Below are positions 24,708-33,735 of a stretch of DNA of 64,000 nucleotides, piece by piece. Under the pieces are notes generated by a model that ran no database searches, had not been told where the DNA came from, and worked only from the letters and a program-made list of their open reading frames with translations. A program made the translations under genes and the position numbers. Position 1 is the stretch's first letter. Each line of letters begins with the position of its first letter. Source of the stretch: Tunturibacter empetritectus (GTDB lineage Bacteria > Acidobacteriota > Terriglobia > Terriglobales > Acidobacteriaceae); the NCBI RefSeq assembly GCF_040358985.1, contig NZ_CP132932.1, positions 2,790,001 to 2,854,000 on the forward strand, given 5' to 3'.

Positions 24708-26858
24708 TCACCAGATCTTCCGATCAAAAAACTCCCGTACCTCTTTGCCCATGAGCCCCATCACGCTTCGACTTCGCACCGCAATCTTTGCAGTTCCAGT
24801 CATCCCATCGTGCAGAGTCCCATCGTTGGGTATCAACGCATCGGCCACGTAGTACTTCAGAATGTCTCCCTCTTTGCCCTTCTTGATTCCCTCGAGCGCA
24901 GGCGCCAAAACCTCCGGTGCCGGCTGCATATCCTCAACGCGAGTGTATGCCGGCGAGAATCGTCCATCCACCAGCAGATGAACCTTGGCTCCGTTCCGCA
25001 CCCGTGGCACTGCATATTCCACGACGAACATGCGAACCCGCATCTGTTCGGTCTCGCCAATCTCTGCAATCGCCGCTCCCGCATCCAGGTAGGTGCCCGC
25101 AAGATCCCGCAGATGCGGCGTCATCACCGTACCCGCCACCGGCGCACTCGGAGCAAGTTGGGCAGTCTCCTCCTCTGCAATGGTTCGCTCTACTCCCGCG
25201 CGGGTATGCTCCTGGGACACAGCCCCGAGATCGGCTTGCGTAAGTTGAGCCTGCACCCGTTTCACCCCGGTAAGTGCAAAGTCCTCCTGCGACCTTGTAC
25301 GCCCGGCATCTACCTGCGCATTTTGCATTCTGACCAATGGCTCGCCTGCCGCAACACTCTGTCCCTCAGCAACCAGAACCTCCGCAACCCGGCCAGGAAC
25401 AATCGTTCTCACCACCTCACGCCGGCTTGGCTCCAGAACAAACCTGGCGCTCACCGTCTCATGCAAAACCGGCGCAAACAAAACAACAAGGAGAACAGCC
25501 GCAGCCACACTCAAGCGAGTAGCGGTGATCCACGATCGAACCCGGTCTTTTTTATCCAGATACACGGTTTGAGCGAACCTCAGAAAGATGCGAATACGCG
25601 AGCGGAAGATGACCATACCCAACGCCAGGGCAGGCAGAAACGCCCAGTCGGGACTGTACTTCAGAAAGACATTATGACTGAACCGTATCACCGTGTAGAG
25701 AAGACTGTAGCTATAAACACCAGAGAGAATGGCATACGCAAGATAGCCGAAACGCCTGCGCCTGGGCACATACTCTACCTCGACCGGAAGCCCGAAGATC
25801 CTCCCCCTGACCAAACCCGAGAGATACGCCGTCGACTTCTCCTTGATATCCGAGAAGCCAATCACCTCAGAAAAAGCGTAGTAGCCATCCAGCTTGATCA
25901 GCGGATTCATATTCACAACGATCACCGCGACACCAGTCAACAGCATGATCTTGTAAGCAAGGTCGTGCGCATCGCTTCCCGCAGGGGTACCCCACCACAC
26001 GATCGTCGCAAAAGCACAGAAGATCATCTCCACCCATATCCCGGCGATGATCGTAACCAGACGTTGCCAGCGGTTTGCGTAAACCCAGGCCTCACTGACA
26101 TCCACAAAAAATGCCGGAGTCAGAAAGATAAGATGAAAGCCCATCGCGTGGACCTCCGCTCCGTAGTGCTTGCAGGTCAGCCCATGCGCAGACTCATGAA
26201 AAAAGCCCAGTATCAAAAACAGAATCCAGAACTCCGCAAGATCGCCCGCGCTCTTCTCCGTGAACGTATAGAACTGAACCGTATCTCGACCAATCTGGCT
26301 CCAGTTAGCGATGAACAAAGTCATCATGAACCCAAACAGAAGCAGCGTGAGTGCCGTAAACCATCGCGAGTAAATCCATCGCGAATAAGGATAGATCCAA
26401 TTGAAGTACCGGTCAGGATCCCACGCCGAAAACTGCATGTGTGAGATGTCGCCCCACTTCGATTTGCGATGCGTATGTTGATGCCGGCTGCTTTCAAGCT
26501 TCTGCTGCAGCGCAATATTCTTTTCCAGCGGCGTCTTGTACCAGAAGTCAGCGTCGTCCAGGCCGCCGGCAAACTCCTTCAGATCATCCGTGCTGTAGAC
26601 CACGTTATAGAGCTCTGCATGGGCCTTAGTTACGTCTTCGTACGCGCGTGTTCCATCGAACAACTCCACAATTCGCCACTGCTCCAGGCTGAACCGAAAG
26701 ATCTTGTCCGTGCCGCGGATGAGGGCAACAATAATCGGATTGCCATCCTCAATATTTTCGCGGAACACCAGCGCAGGGTTCAGCTTCGGATGCGCGGTCC
26801 GGCCTCTGCGTGCAGGCAGATCGGGCAGCGCCGCGTTGAATGCTTCGGCGAGATTCAT
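24708..26858 (-). CDS. PqqD-like / M50 site-2 protease / HlyD-type fusion membrane protein
   Basis: A 716-residue multi-domain protein. Residues 1-100 look like a PqqD/RRE-type peptide-binding domain (FRFSLEQWRIVELFDGTRAY). Six or more transmembrane helices enclose an M50 metalloprotease with HESAH (221-225, HExxH) and NMNPLIKLDGYY (316-327, the second metal motif NPxxxLDG). After a TM near 455-475 comes a HlyD/lipoyl half-domain (EVVRTIVPGRVAEVLVAEGQ ... APVAGTVMTPHL). Such M50-HlyD proteins accompany bacteriocin and RiPP export. It is the last gene of an operon, coupled to the adaptor gene by a 4-bp overlap, and faces the repeat-peptide gene 163 bp away. It is likely to recognise, cut or export that peptide; this is inference from domains and position. 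Confidence 0.85.
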   Translation of the reverse strand: MNLAEAFNAALPDLPARRGRTAHPKLNPALVFRENIEDGNPIIVALIRGTDKIFRFSLEQWRIVELFDGTRAYEDVTKAHAELYNVVYSTDDLKEFAGGLDDADFWYKTPLEKNIALQQKLESSRHQHTHRKSKWGDISHMQFSAWDPDRYFNWIYPYSRWIYSRWFTALTLLLFGFMMTLFIANWSQIGRDTVQFYTFTEKSAGDLAEFWILFLILGFFHESAHGLTCKHYGAEVHAMGFHLIFLTPAFFVDVSEAWVYANRWQRLVTIIAGIWVEMIFCAFATIVWWGTPAGSDAHDLAYKIMLLTGVAVIVVNMNPLIKLDGYYAFSEVIGFSDIKEKSTAYLSGLVRGRIFGLPVEVEYVPRRRRFGYLAYAILSGVYSYSLLYTVIRFSHNVFLKYSPDWAFLPALALGMVIFRSRIRIFLRFAQTVYLDKKDRVRSWITATRLSVAAAVLLVVLFAPVLHETVSARFVLEPSRREVVRTIVPGRVAEVLVAEGQSVAAGEPLVRMQNAQVDAGRTRSQEDFALTGVKRVQAQLTQADLGAVSQEHTRAGVERTIAEEETAQLAPSAPVAGTVMTPHLRDLAGTYLDAGAAIAEIGETEQMRVRMFVVEYAVPRVRNGAKVHLLVDGRFSPAYTRVEDMQPAPEVLAPALEGIKKGKEGDILKYYVADALIPNDGTLHDGMTGTAKIAVRSRSVMGLMGKEVREFFDRKIW

Positions 26859-27769
26859 CTCGCAATCCGTATTGAGGCGACCGTGCCAGGGATAAGTCCC
26901 GGCAGCCGGTTCTTCAACACCGCAGTCACCTCAATCGTGCCGCTGCCCGGGTCGACGACGGGACTTACATGTGTCACCGTCGCATCGGTCGCCTGCTGAA
27001 ACTCGGGTGTTGCCGATACGGTCACCAAATCCCCACGCTTCAACAGAACTGCCTCTGCCCCGGGCAGAGTGAATCGCACCTCGAGCGGCGACGCGCCCAT
27101 CACCCGAAAAAGCTTATCTCCGGTCGTTACGTATTGGCCAAGCCGCACATAGCGTTGCGCCACCACCCCTTTGAAAGGCGCTACGAATCTTGTCTTCTCC
27201 AACTCCAGATCGATGGACTGCAGGTTAGCCTTTGCGCTCAGCATCTCTCCGCGCTGCCGCTCCACTTCAAACTGGCTCGCGGCAACCTCGTAGCGGCTGT
27301 GGTCATACGCCTCCTGGGTTGTGATGCCTTCCTTATGCATCGCCTCCGCCCGGCGCATATCGGTCTCACGAACTTGCAGCTCAGACTGCCAGTTCTTCAG
27401 GTCTGCTTCAAGACTCTCGACCTTATACCTAGCCGTATTGCGATCCGCCTCCAACTGACGCGCGTCCAGACCGGCCAGCAACTGACCCTTCTGCACCACC
27501 GTGTCTACGTCCACAGGAAGCATCACGATCACCCCGGATCGAAGAGCCACAATATCCAGTTGCTGCTCCAGCGTAATCGGGCCGCTGACCACGAGCTCGT
27601 GCGGCGGCGGCACGTTCTTAGTCAGCTGAGACTTCGCCGTCTCCGTGCTGTGCGCTACCTGAACCGGCGCGGCGGGCAGCTGCGCCTTACTCGGAGCGCA
27701 ACCAAGACTCACCAGCAAAGCCGCCGTCGCAATCATCACCGCAAAAAGATGCTTCATCCTGATCCTCAC
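26855..27769 (-). CDS. HlyD-family periplasmic adaptor, lipoprotein
   Basis: A 304-residue membrane-fusion protein. The N terminus (MKHLFAVMIATAALLVSLGC after a 4-residue lead) ends in a lipobox, so Cys24 is probably lipidated. Then comes the order of RND/HlyD adaptors: a half-motif (SGPITLEQQLDIVALRSGVI), an alpha-helical hairpin (about 95-170: ADRNTARYKVESLEADLKNW), the second half (VAPFKGVVAQRYVRLGQYVT) and beta-barrel (LEVRFTLPGAEAVLLKRGDL). It overlaps both neighbours by 4 bp (ATGA). It would bridge an inner-membrane exporter to an outer-membrane channel; neither an ABC transporter nor a TolC gene is seen nearby. Confidence 0.87.
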   Translation of the reverse strand: MRIRMKHLFAVMIATAALLVSLGCAPSKAQLPAAPVQVAHSTETAKSQLTKNVPPPHELVVSGPITLEQQLDIVALRSGVIVMLPVDVDTVVQKGQLLAGLDARQLEADRNTARYKVESLEADLKNWQSELQVRETDMRRAEAMHKEGITTQEAYDHSRYEVAASQFEVERQRGEMLSAKANLQSIDLELEKTRFVAPFKGVVAQRYVRLGQYVTTGDKLFRVMGASPLEVRFTLPGAEAVLLKRGDLVTVSATPEFQQATDATVTHVSPVVDPGSGTIEVTAVLKNRLPGLIPGTVASIRIAR

Positions 27770-30156
27770 CAGCTAAACCAACTCCAAAGCTTGGACCACA
27801 TCCAGAGAGCCGAATCACGAAACAGCACATAGCCCAACGGCCGCATTCCCACTCGAATCTTTCCAAGACCCTGCATCCCCGGCCTCAGATCACCCGCCGG
27901 ATTGGGTACCGCTACTCTCGCAAAAAAGACATGGCTGTCGTCTTCAGCTTTGCCCGATGGACTGATCACACTAACCGTCCCGCTAAACGTCGCGGTCGGG
28001 AACGACTCCAGTTTGATATTGGTCGGCGCACCCGTCTTCAGAAGTTCGACATCCCGTTCCGGCACCGCAACATCTACCACCACGCTCGCTGTGCTCACCA
28101 ACTCCACCAGGGGGTCTCCGCTCGAGAGTTTCTTTCCGACAAGATCTTCGACATGCGGGGTCGTGACCACACCCGCTATTTCCGCATGGACCGTTGTTCG
28201 CGAGAGCCTGTCGCTCAACCTGGTCACCTCCTCATGCAGATAGTCCGACTCGAGCTGATGTTGCCCCGCTACCGTCGCATCGTTGTCGATCAGAGCCCGA
28301 GTCATCTGTGCCATAGCCGTGTTGTACTTCGCCTGTGCCGCAGCCAGACTCGCCCGCTGCCCCCAATCCGTCATCTGAAGCAGCGGAGTTCCAGGCTGTA
28401 CTGGATCTCCCTCATGCACGAAGACTCGCTGCACAACACTATCCTCTTCTGCGTGAACATATTGCGTCTGTGCTGGGCTCACCTGCGCTTGTCCGACAAC
28501 CCGCATCGGAAACGGCACCAGGATCAACGCAAGCAGTACGGCAGCGCACGACGTCAAAATCAGTGCGCGTCGGCGCCTCTCAATCGCCATAAAGCGACGT
28601 CTTTTTTCAATCAAAGGCTCGAGTATGCCGATAAACGGAACTTCCTTGTAGAGCGAAGCATTCCGCAACGCCAAAGTCGCCTGGCTCGCCAGAATCTTGA
28701 TGATCTCAAAGTGCAGCGTAGTCAGAAAATCGGGATCGGAGCTCTCAAACGAAAGAATTCCCAGCGTGCCTTCGTCATCTCCGAGAGGGATGGCGTAAAA
28801 ACTGCGCGACCCGGTCGTCTCAAAATAACGGAGAAACTTCTCGCGCGTCTCGGGTCGCGGGTCACTGATCTCCTCCTCGTGTTGCGTAACATAAACCTCC
28901 GTCCCCAATCCCGCCACCCAGCGCAGCAGGCCGTTGAGCGTCTCCGCCTCCGGGCTAGACAGATCGAGCTTCGTCACGCCGGAGATAGCCTGCACGGTCA
29001 CCCTGTTTCTCTGTTCCAGGGCAATCGCGGCGCGCTCATACGGAATCACAAGCTGCGGTTGATTCACGATGGCCTGCAGGACCCGCTGCAGATTCAGCGT
29101 GGAGGTGATCTCCTGACTCACGCTCACCAGCGTCTGAAGAATCTCAATCTTTCGTTCTGCCTGCAAAAGGGAGGAGTTGTGCAGCGCCTGCGCAGCCGAC
29201 TCAGCCACCTGCGTCAAGGTAAAGAGGTCGTCATCACTAAAGACAAACTCCGGGTCATAGCTGACGACCTCGAGCACGCCAGTCAAACTCTCATCCTTCA
29301 CCAAAGGCGCAGCCATCAACGAAGTGGCCGCAACGTCTGTCGGTCGCAGATTCCGCTGTTGCAGTGCATCGTCCTCAGCCTGCAGCAGCACCGCTTCGCC
29401 AGTTTCACCGGCATCTCCAACGATGCCCCCGCCGGCCACCTGGCGATCACCCACTCCTGCCGCAGAATCCTCCCCCGCCTGTTGGATCAGCATCAAGTCG
29501 TCCTGATCGACCATCCACAAATTCACCGCAGAAGCCCCCACCAGATCCTGCACCTTCGAGCAGATCACAGGAAGCAGCTCCTGCATCTCAAGCGTCGCGT
29601 TGAACACTTTTTCGATGTCGTAAAGCTGCGTAAGTCGAAGCACAGAAGAGAGGCCGGCGCTTCGCTCCGACTCATAAAGCGAAGCTGCGCCGAGGGCAAC
29701 GGCTGCACAATCGGTCATCTCCACGATGGTTGAAAGCACATCCTCCGTGGGCGGTTCAGAGAAACTAACCACCTCAACGCACCCCAGTAACTGCTCTTCA
29801 AGCAAGACAGGAATATAAGTCAGAGAACGAAAGCTCTGACGAATATCAAGATGCGCAAAGTCTTCCCGGCTCAACTCCTCGGCGCTGAACTGCAGCACAA
29901 TACGCTCCGTCGCCACAGCGCCCAGGCCTCCTGAATCGAGTGCAATGCCATGCCGATCGGCGGACACCTCACCAACGGCAGTCTTCAACATCCAGATCGA
30001 TCGCCTCTCGTCGAGCAGATACACCAGAACGGAAGACTCCGGCAGCAGCTTGGAGATGCCGAGCGACAAAAGTCGCGCACGTGGACCGCTCTCCAACTCC
30101 GCCAGAAGGGAGATCGAAAATCTTTCAAGCAGAGACGCGCGGGCCGGATCGTTCAA
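27766..30156 (-). CDS. GAF-sensor / HlyD membrane-fusion hybrid protein
   Basis: A 796-residue chimera. The N-terminal 510 residues hold three GAF-like sensory domains (about 20-165, 185-335, 350-510), with phrases such as LTYIPVLLEEQLLGCVEVVS, ATSLMAAPLVKDESLTGVLE and FYAIPLGDDEGTLGILSFES. A basic stretch and one transmembrane helix (about 530-550: ALILTSCAAVLLALILVPFP) follow. Outside is a HlyD adaptor (SVVQRVFVHEGDPVQPGTPL, a helical hairpin, then TVHAEIAGVVTTPHVEDLVG). A cytoplasmic ligand sensor joined to an export adaptor could gate secretion. It is the first gene of the three-gene operon and overlaps the next by 4 bp. The domains are clear; the gating is inference. Confidence 0.85.
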   Translation of the reverse strand: MNDPARASLLERFSISLLAELESGPRARLLSLGISKLLPESSVLVYLLDERRSIWMLKTAVGEVSADRHGIALDSGGLGAVATERIVLQFSAEELSREDFAHLDIRQSFRSLTYIPVLLEEQLLGCVEVVSFSEPPTEDVLSTIVEMTDCAAVALGAASLYESERSAGLSSVLRLTQLYDIEKVFNATLEMQELLPVICSKVQDLVGASAVNLWMVDQDDLMLIQQAGEDSAAGVGDRQVAGGGIVGDAGETGEAVLLQAEDDALQQRNLRPTDVAATSLMAAPLVKDESLTGVLEVVSYDPEFVFSDDDLFTLTQVAESAAQALHNSSLLQAERKIEILQTLVSVSQEITSTLNLQRVLQAIVNQPQLVIPYERAAIALEQRNRVTVQAISGVTKLDLSSPEAETLNGLLRWVAGLGTEVYVTQHEEEISDPRPETREKFLRYFETTGSRSFYAIPLGDDEGTLGILSFESSDPDFLTTLHFEIIKILASQATLALRNASLYKEVPFIGILEPLIEKRRRFMAIERRRRALILTSCAAVLLALILVPFPMRVVGQAQVSPAQTQYVHAEEDSVVQRVFVHEGDPVQPGTPLLQMTDWGQRASLAAAQAKYNTAMAQMTRALIDNDATVAGQHQLESDYLHEEVTRLSDRLSRTTVHAEIAGVVTTPHVEDLVGKKLSSGDPLVELVSTASVVVDVAVPERDVELLKTGAPTNIKLESFPTATFSGTVSVISPSGKAEDDSHVFFARVAVPNPAGDLRPGMQGLGKIRVGMRPLGYVLFRDSALWMWSKLWSWFSW

Positions 30157-30360
30157 CCTAAGTCCTCAGGAAAACCATGTCGAATATTTCGCTAAATCTT
30201 ATCCTGTCGCGCACCACCGTGTTACGTTTTCTTTTTGTGAGACGAGACCTCCTCCGAACCTCGCACCATTACTCTTCTCCCGTACATGCAACGGAATGCA
30301 AGGTGGCTCAAAATCCCAGGATCCAAATGAGCAGCTAGCGTAACAATCCGTCATACCCCG

Positions 30361-31800
30361 CTACTCCACCTCGAAGGCCACATACTGCAAGACTCCCTGA
30401 CGTTCCACCTCTAACGCCACCGACTCGCCCGGTTTGAAGTTCGCAAGCTGCTGCCGCAACTCCTCCGAGCTATTTAGCTCCCTACCATTAAGCGAACGGA
30501 CCACGTCACCCACCTCAAGTGTGGCGAGAGTAGCAGGCTCTCCCGCCAGAACGCCGGCCACGACAACTCCACGCTTCGAGCGCAGTCCAGGCAGCGCCGC
30601 AGCGATAAAGTCGTTGAGGTCAATCACAAAGATGCCGAGAGAGGGAATCAGATCCTTCTTTGGATTCGTCAGATCCGACAAGCTATCTACCATCGGCAGC
30701 GAATCAACCGGATTTACCGACAGTGTGACCGGCTTGCCCCCGCGTAAAATCTCAACCCGAAGCGGCGCTCCTCGCTGGTGCACATAAAGAAAAGCCGTGT
30801 ACTTCGGAAACGAGTCGATCGGAACGCCATCGATCTTCTCTACAATATCGCCGGCCTTTATCCCCGCGTTCGCGGCCGGCCCTCCTGCATCCACGTCAGA
30901 GAAGATCACCCCATGATCCTGAGGCAGCTTCAAGCCCGCCGCAAGGTCCGGACTGATCGCCTGGGCATGCGCTCCAATCGAAACAGAAGGCACAAATCCG
31001 TGCGCCTTCAACTCGTGATAAACAAACCGAACCACAGGTTCAGGGATCGCAAATCCCAGGCCCTCGCTTCCGCCCCCGGAGCTATAAATAAAAGTATTGA
31101 TCCCAATCAAATGGCCATCGCGATCGATCAGCGGCCCGCCGCTATTGCCCGGATTGATCGGCGCATCGGTCTGCACGTACACCATCGGGCGATCCAGCTC
31201 AGGCTGTCTTCCCACCGCACTGATGATCCCCTTGGTGATCGTATGGTCCAGCCCCTGTGGCGATCCAATCGCAATCACCGTCTGTCCTAAACGAACATGA
31301 AATGCCTCCGGCAGTGCAATCGCAGGCAGGTCATGCGCTTCAATCTTGATGACCGCAAGATCAGCGTATCGATTCGTGCCGATCAATTTAGCTTCGTACA
31401 CGCGCTGGGGATTAGCCAATTGCGTGTGCCCTGTTATCAGCTCCACGGTCGTCGGTGCAACGATCACGCGAATCCGCAGCGCACCCGTTACAACGTGGTT
31501 GTTGGTGACAATATAGCCATCCGGATCGACGATAACTCCCGACCCGATCACGCGCTGTCGTTGCATCGCCGTCGGATCTTCCTCGTCCTCTTTGCTCTCC
31601 GGCTTTCCAAAGCCGGTGACTTCTATCTGCACCACCGAGCGCATCGCGTGTTCGGCAACCTCATCAATCGCCTGGTCGTACTCCCGTAAAATCGCCGTCT
31701 TGTCTACGGAAGTACCCGTCGTATCTGGACTCTGGCCAGATGCAGGCAACGATACCAAAAGCAGCAAAAGAGCAGAGACCATCGAGAGTGCGACTTTCAT
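30361..31800 (-). CDS. HtrA/DegP-type serine protease with two PDZ domains
   Basis: A 479-residue periplasmic protease. The signal peptide (LLLLLVSLPASGQ) ends near residue 23. The trypsin-like domain has His102 (IVTNNHVV), Asp147 (NRYADLAVIKIEA) and Ser220 (NPGNSGGPLID), so the catalytic triad is complete. Two PDZ domains follow (about 275-365 with GPAANAGIKAGDIVEKIDG, and 400-478 with GVLAGEPATLATLEVGDVVR). It lies 204 bp upstream of the GAF-HlyD gene on the same strand. It could be general envelope quality control or process the exported repeat peptide; position alone supports the latter. Confidence 0.9.
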   Translation of the reverse strand: MKVALSMVSALLLLLVSLPASGQSPDTTGTSVDKTAILREYDQAIDEVAEHAMRSVVQIEVTGFGKPESKEDEEDPTAMQRQRVIGSGVIVDPDGYIVTNNHVVTGALRIRVIVAPTTVELITGHTQLANPQRVYEAKLIGTNRYADLAVIKIEAHDLPAIALPEAFHVRLGQTVIAIGSPQGLDHTITKGIISAVGRQPELDRPMVYVQTDAPINPGNSGGPLIDRDGHLIGINTFIYSSGGGSEGLGFAIPEPVVRFVYHELKAHGFVPSVSIGAHAQAISPDLAAGLKLPQDHGVIFSDVDAGGPAANAGIKAGDIVEKIDGVPIDSFPKYTAFLYVHQRGAPLRVEILRGGKPVTLSVNPVDSLPMVDSLSDLTNPKKDLIPSLGIFVIDLNDFIAAALPGLRSKRGVVVAGVLAGEPATLATLEVGDVVRSLNGRELNSSEELRQQLANFKPGESVALEVERQGVLQYVAFEVE

Positions 31801-32081
31801 GCAAGACTCCTCTACGCGAGCTGACGTCTACAAATCTACAACTACTGCATACCCCCCAAATCAAGGCCACGTCTTACCCATACAATTTCGCTCTTCCGAA
31901 AATGCCAATCTCTGGGGAATCACCGGGCCTTGCCAGACTACTCCGGCAATCCACGTTGAGGCTGAATTACTTCGTATTCCCTTCGCGCGATCTCTATCTC
32001 CTCATGGCTCCCTAACCAGCACATTGAGTCAGACATCGATTCTCGGTTAGGATTTGAAGGTAGCTAACGGAGGATGTTGCG

Positions 32082-32195
32082 ATGAGTTCGTCAACTGAGT
32101 CGATGTCTTGGGTGGATCGCTGGTGGCCGCTGTTGGTCATTCTCTTTGGAGTGATCTTCGTTATAGTTTTGGTCGGCTTTCACCCGACCAACTAG
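32082..32195 (+). CDS. Single-span membrane microprotein (37 aa)
   Basis: ATG at 32082 follows a strong Shine-Dalgarno (GGAGG, 8-bp spacing). The product is 37 residues: a polar lead MSSSTESMSWVDRWW, one hydrophobic helix (LLVILFGVIFVIVLVG) and the tail FHPTN. It ends at TAG 32193-32195, shortly before the acetyltransferase. The helix, Trp-Trp interface and good ribosome site make a real inner-membrane microprotein plausible. The function is unknown. Confidence 0.65.
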   Translation: MSSSTESMSWVDRWWPLLVILFGVIFVIVLVGFHPTN

Positions 32196-32287
32196 AAGAT
32201 GGGTACGGCGTAAGCCGTGCCTCTTTTCCCTTCGCACTCTCTCCAGCCGGACCCAAAGCCCGCAGGCCTCACTGCTATCATGTTCCG

Positions 32288-32986
32288 GTGTCTGAGCACC
32301 CTCTCAACCTGGAAGACTGGAAGCCCGCACGCCTGCCTCAACCCGTCGTGCTGGAGGGTCGATGGGTTCGACTTGAACCGCTCGTAACCGCGCAGCACGG
32401 CCAAGCAATCTGGTCGGCCGTCAACGGCCACGACTCTGTCTGGATGTGGCTGGGCGACGGCCCTTACCCACGCGAAGAGGACCTCCTTCAGGCTCTCCGC
32501 GCCAAAGAAAACGACAGCGTCTCCCGCTTCTTCGCCATCCTCCCGAAGCAGCCTTCTGGGCAAACCGAAAGTGCCGCCGGCTACGCCAGCCTCATGCGCA
32601 TCGACGCACCCAACGGCGTCATTGAAGTCGGCAACATCCTCTTCTCTCCGCAACTGCAAAGAACCCGCGCGGCAACCGAGACCATCTATCTTATGGCCCG
32701 ATACGCCTTCGAGGAGTTGGGCTATCGACGCTACGAGTGGAAGTGCAACGCGCTCAATCTACCATCACGGCGGGCAGCGGAACGCTTCGGATTTACCTTC
32801 GAGGGCATCTTCCGTCAACACATGGTAATAAAAAAGCGCAGCCGCGACTCCGCCTGGTACTCCATGCTCGACACGGAGTGGCCCGATCGCAAGCGCGCCT
32901 TTGAACGCTGGCTTGATCCCGCAAACTTCAACGCAGACGGACGCCAGATCACCCAGCTGACCACGTTAAGCCGCACCCACAATTAA
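32288..32986 (+). CDS. GNAT-family N-acetyltransferase (RimJ/RimL-like)
   Basis: A 232-residue acetyl-CoA-dependent acyltransferase. The fold runs from VVLEGRWVRLEPLVTAQHGQ through GYASLMRIDAPNGVIEVGNI and the acetyl-CoA helix region to YRRYEWKCNALNLPSRRAAE and RFGFTFEGIFRQHMVIK, which is close to RimJ/RimL-type members that use the final Asn-x-x-Ser/Arg-x-x-Glu helix. I chose the GTG at 32288 because homologous sequence begins just after it and an earlier start would overlap the microprotein gene by 88 bp; the frame is open to 32108. The substrate may be a protein N terminus or a small amine. Confidence 0.83.
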   Translation: MSEHPLNLEDWKPARLPQPVVLEGRWVRLEPLVTAQHGQAIWSAVNGHDSVWMWLGDGPYPREEDLLQALRAKENDSVSRFFAILPKQPSGQTESAAGYASLMRIDAPNGVIEVGNILFSPQLQRTRAATETIYLMARYAFEELGYRRYEWKCNALNLPSRRAAERFGFTFEGIFRQHMVIKKRSRDSAWYSMLDTEWPDRKRAFERWLDPANFNADGRQITQLTTLSRTHN

Positions 32987-33267
32987 CCAAAAGAATTTCG
33001 AATCAACTTACCCAAAAGAACTCTGCAGAGGCAAGGTTGACAGGGTTCTTCAGCCAAAGATGACATCTCGCAAACATGCCCGAGACACCGTAACGGTGGA
33101 ATCGCTCTATAGTACTCAAACGATGAATCCATCCGTCCATCGGTTCTTGCTTATCTTCAGCATCTGCGCTGCTTGGGTGCTCATCCCATATATTCAACAA
33201 AGCGAATCGCCGCGTTCTCCTGAGGAGTCCTTATATCTCGCTGCACGCGCGGCGGTGGAAGGTTCCC

Positions 33268-33687
33268 CTAGCGTTCGGCAAAGCGCGGTTCACTGATAGG
33301 CGCGCCAACCGGCGATGCTTGTTTTGCCGGGAGGAGTGCAAGCAGCGTGACTCCAATCACGGCAAAGATCACAATGTCCTGGGGGCTATCCTTCCTATGC
33401 GTCCCGTGCGCCACGGCCTGCGCCGACATGATGGTCATTGTGAACCCATGGGCAAGGCTTGACCACGCCCCATAGGCGATCATTAAGCGATGCTTGGCCG
33501 GATGCTTAACGGCCACTAACAGACAGACCCCAAGCGCCGTATTAAGGCTCAGGAACATCGGCATGACGTCACTATGCCCGCTAAGCCATTTTAGGTGCCA
33601 CAGATTGTCGAACAGGAGATAGCCCCAAAAGCAATAAAGCAAGCCCACCACCACCAACACTACCTGTAAGGCGCGCTCACGTTTCAT
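33268..33687 (-). CDS. Four-helix membrane protein of unknown function (DUF6632-like)
   Basis: A 139-residue integral membrane protein with about four helices (residues 8-27, 45-60, 70-90 and 105-122). Motifs visible are LLYCFWGYLLFDNLWHL, PMFLSLNTALGVCLL, and the conserved-looking AYGAWSSLAHGFTM. Such small proteins are common in Acidobacteriota and Bacteroidota and lack an assigned function. It lies 48 bp downstream of the zinc-ribbon membrane protein and could be the tail of the sigma-factor operon. Confidence 0.62.
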   Translation of the reverse strand: MKRERALQVVLVVVGLLYCFWGYLLFDNLWHLKWLSGHSDVMPMFLSLNTALGVCLLVAVKHPAKHRLMIAYGAWSSLAHGFTMTIMSAQAVAHGTHRKDSPQDIVIFAVIGVTLLALLPAKQASPVGAPISEPRFAER

Positions 33688-33735
33688 ACCATCCTCCGTT
33701 TTGTGCGATGCAAGGTTGTTACCACCGTTTTTACT

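Noticed and set aside
24810..26444. 544-codon plus-strand open frame
   Set aside because: Antisense shadow of the M50-HlyD gene, which has intact HExxH and LDG motifs.
27931..29733. 600-codon plus-strand open frame
   Set aside because: It is antisense to the GAF-HlyD gene, has no ribosome site or domain, and its Arg/His/Leu-rich composition is typical of a reverse-strand shadow.
30157..30360. Second sigma-54 promoter for the export operon
   Set aside because: The minus strand here has a TTGCA-like part but no matching GG element at the right distance; I could not support it.
33123..33296. 57-codon plus-strand frame with one hydrophobic segment (MNPSVHRFLLIFSICAAWVL)
   Set aside because: No ribosome site and it overlaps the convergent membrane gene; plausible but unsupported.
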